This document shows, piece by piece, positions 63,601 to 64,000 of a stretch of DNA of 64,000 nt. A program made the translations under genes and the position numbers. This stretch comes from Tomocerus qinae (lineage: Eukaryota; Arthropoda; Collembola; Entomobryomorpha; Tomoceridae). The number at the start of each line of letters is the position of its first letter. Positions within the stretch are counted from its first letter, which is position 1. The notes beneath the pieces are model-generated. The model saw nothing but the letters and a program-made list of their open reading frames with translations, had not been told where the DNA came from and did no database searches. The stretch is taken from positions 19,964,001 to 20,028,000 of the forward strand of contig CM034548.1 in the NCBI GenBank assembly GCA_020055645.1. The letters run 5' to 3'.

Positions 63601-64000
63601 TACACATAACTGCGTAAGTGGCAAAGCAAACCACCAACTAATGTAATACATTCAAATACGAATAAGTACTTTTCACTTTCATGTTACGTTCTTCCACTAC
63701 AAATGCGCGTACGAGATATGCAAATAAATGTTTTACTAAACTAATATCCACACAATTGAACATTTTGTTGGCAACACACATAAAATGTTTACTGCAAGGT
63801 AGGTTTTTAAGTGAGGATACTGTAATAATATAATAGTTCAGCAGAAATGTACCTCTCAAGTACATCCCGACGGTGCGACGGTAAATTAGCATTTGCTTTT
63901 GTAGCAAAGCAAAACCGACGTCAATAAATATATTTTCGGCTCTTTTCATCTCACCTATCTTATTGAAGGGAGAGCAAAAACATTACCTATTGCTTTTACA
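57622..64000 (+). other. Intron sequence downstream of the LDLa-like exon (partial)
   Basis: No cysteine-rich EGF exon, RNA gene or terminal-repeat element recognised in 6.4 kb, so the next exon of the putative dumpy gene lies beyond the window. Composition alternates between G-leaning (60.1-60.8 kb) and C-leaning (59.3-59.6 kb) stretches. Confidence 0.5.

Overview
The window looks like a piece of a large, AT-rich arthropod genome, most likely a hexapod. The genes have many short exons with GT-AG introns, the introns and intergenic space are long, short TTAGG-type motifs occur inside one repeat family, and the recognisable proteins are animal ones. No bacterial operons, rRNA, tRNA or CRISPR array were seen.

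Layout. (1) 428-2466, + strand: the last five coding exons of a PPTC7-type PP2C phosphatase; the 5' end lies outside the window. (2) About 3.4-15.4 kb: a transposon-dense intergenic tract. It holds a TTTGGCAAAA-type terminal-inverted-repeat (TIR) element inserted into an older repeat; a set of three concentric, self-nested palindromic elements (6405-8140), each with its own target-site duplication; near-perfect snap-back palindromes; two direct copies of a TAGTCA-rich element; a GGCTCG-minisatellite element; a hAT-like element with a transposase remnant (12284-13218); and two small TIR elements. (3) 16156-17670, + strand: a complete six-exon Derlin-2-type gene (255 aa). (4) About 17.7-57.4 kb: a gene-poor tract with few recognisable transposons. 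It contains a candidate three-exon gene on the - strand (about 22.1-22.7 kb), a candidate + strand transcription start and 9-codon first exon near 36.5-36.8 kb, a small TIR element at 30.7-31.1 kb, and kilobase-scale blocks of alternating G/C strand skew. (5) 57426-57621, + strand: one coding exon with an LDL-receptor class A-like motif, which I think is the N-terminal region of a dumpy (dpy)-type giant apical matrix protein. Tract 4, at least from about 36.5 kb, and the last 6.4 kb would then be its long introns.

The three recognised genes are not obviously linked in function: a mitochondrial phosphatase, an ER-associated degradation factor and an extracellular matrix protein. The most unusual part is the mobile-DNA tract, above all the three-deep self-nesting of one palindromic element family with 8-9 bp target duplications at each level. 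All gene names rest on family motifs recalled from knowledge; no search was run.
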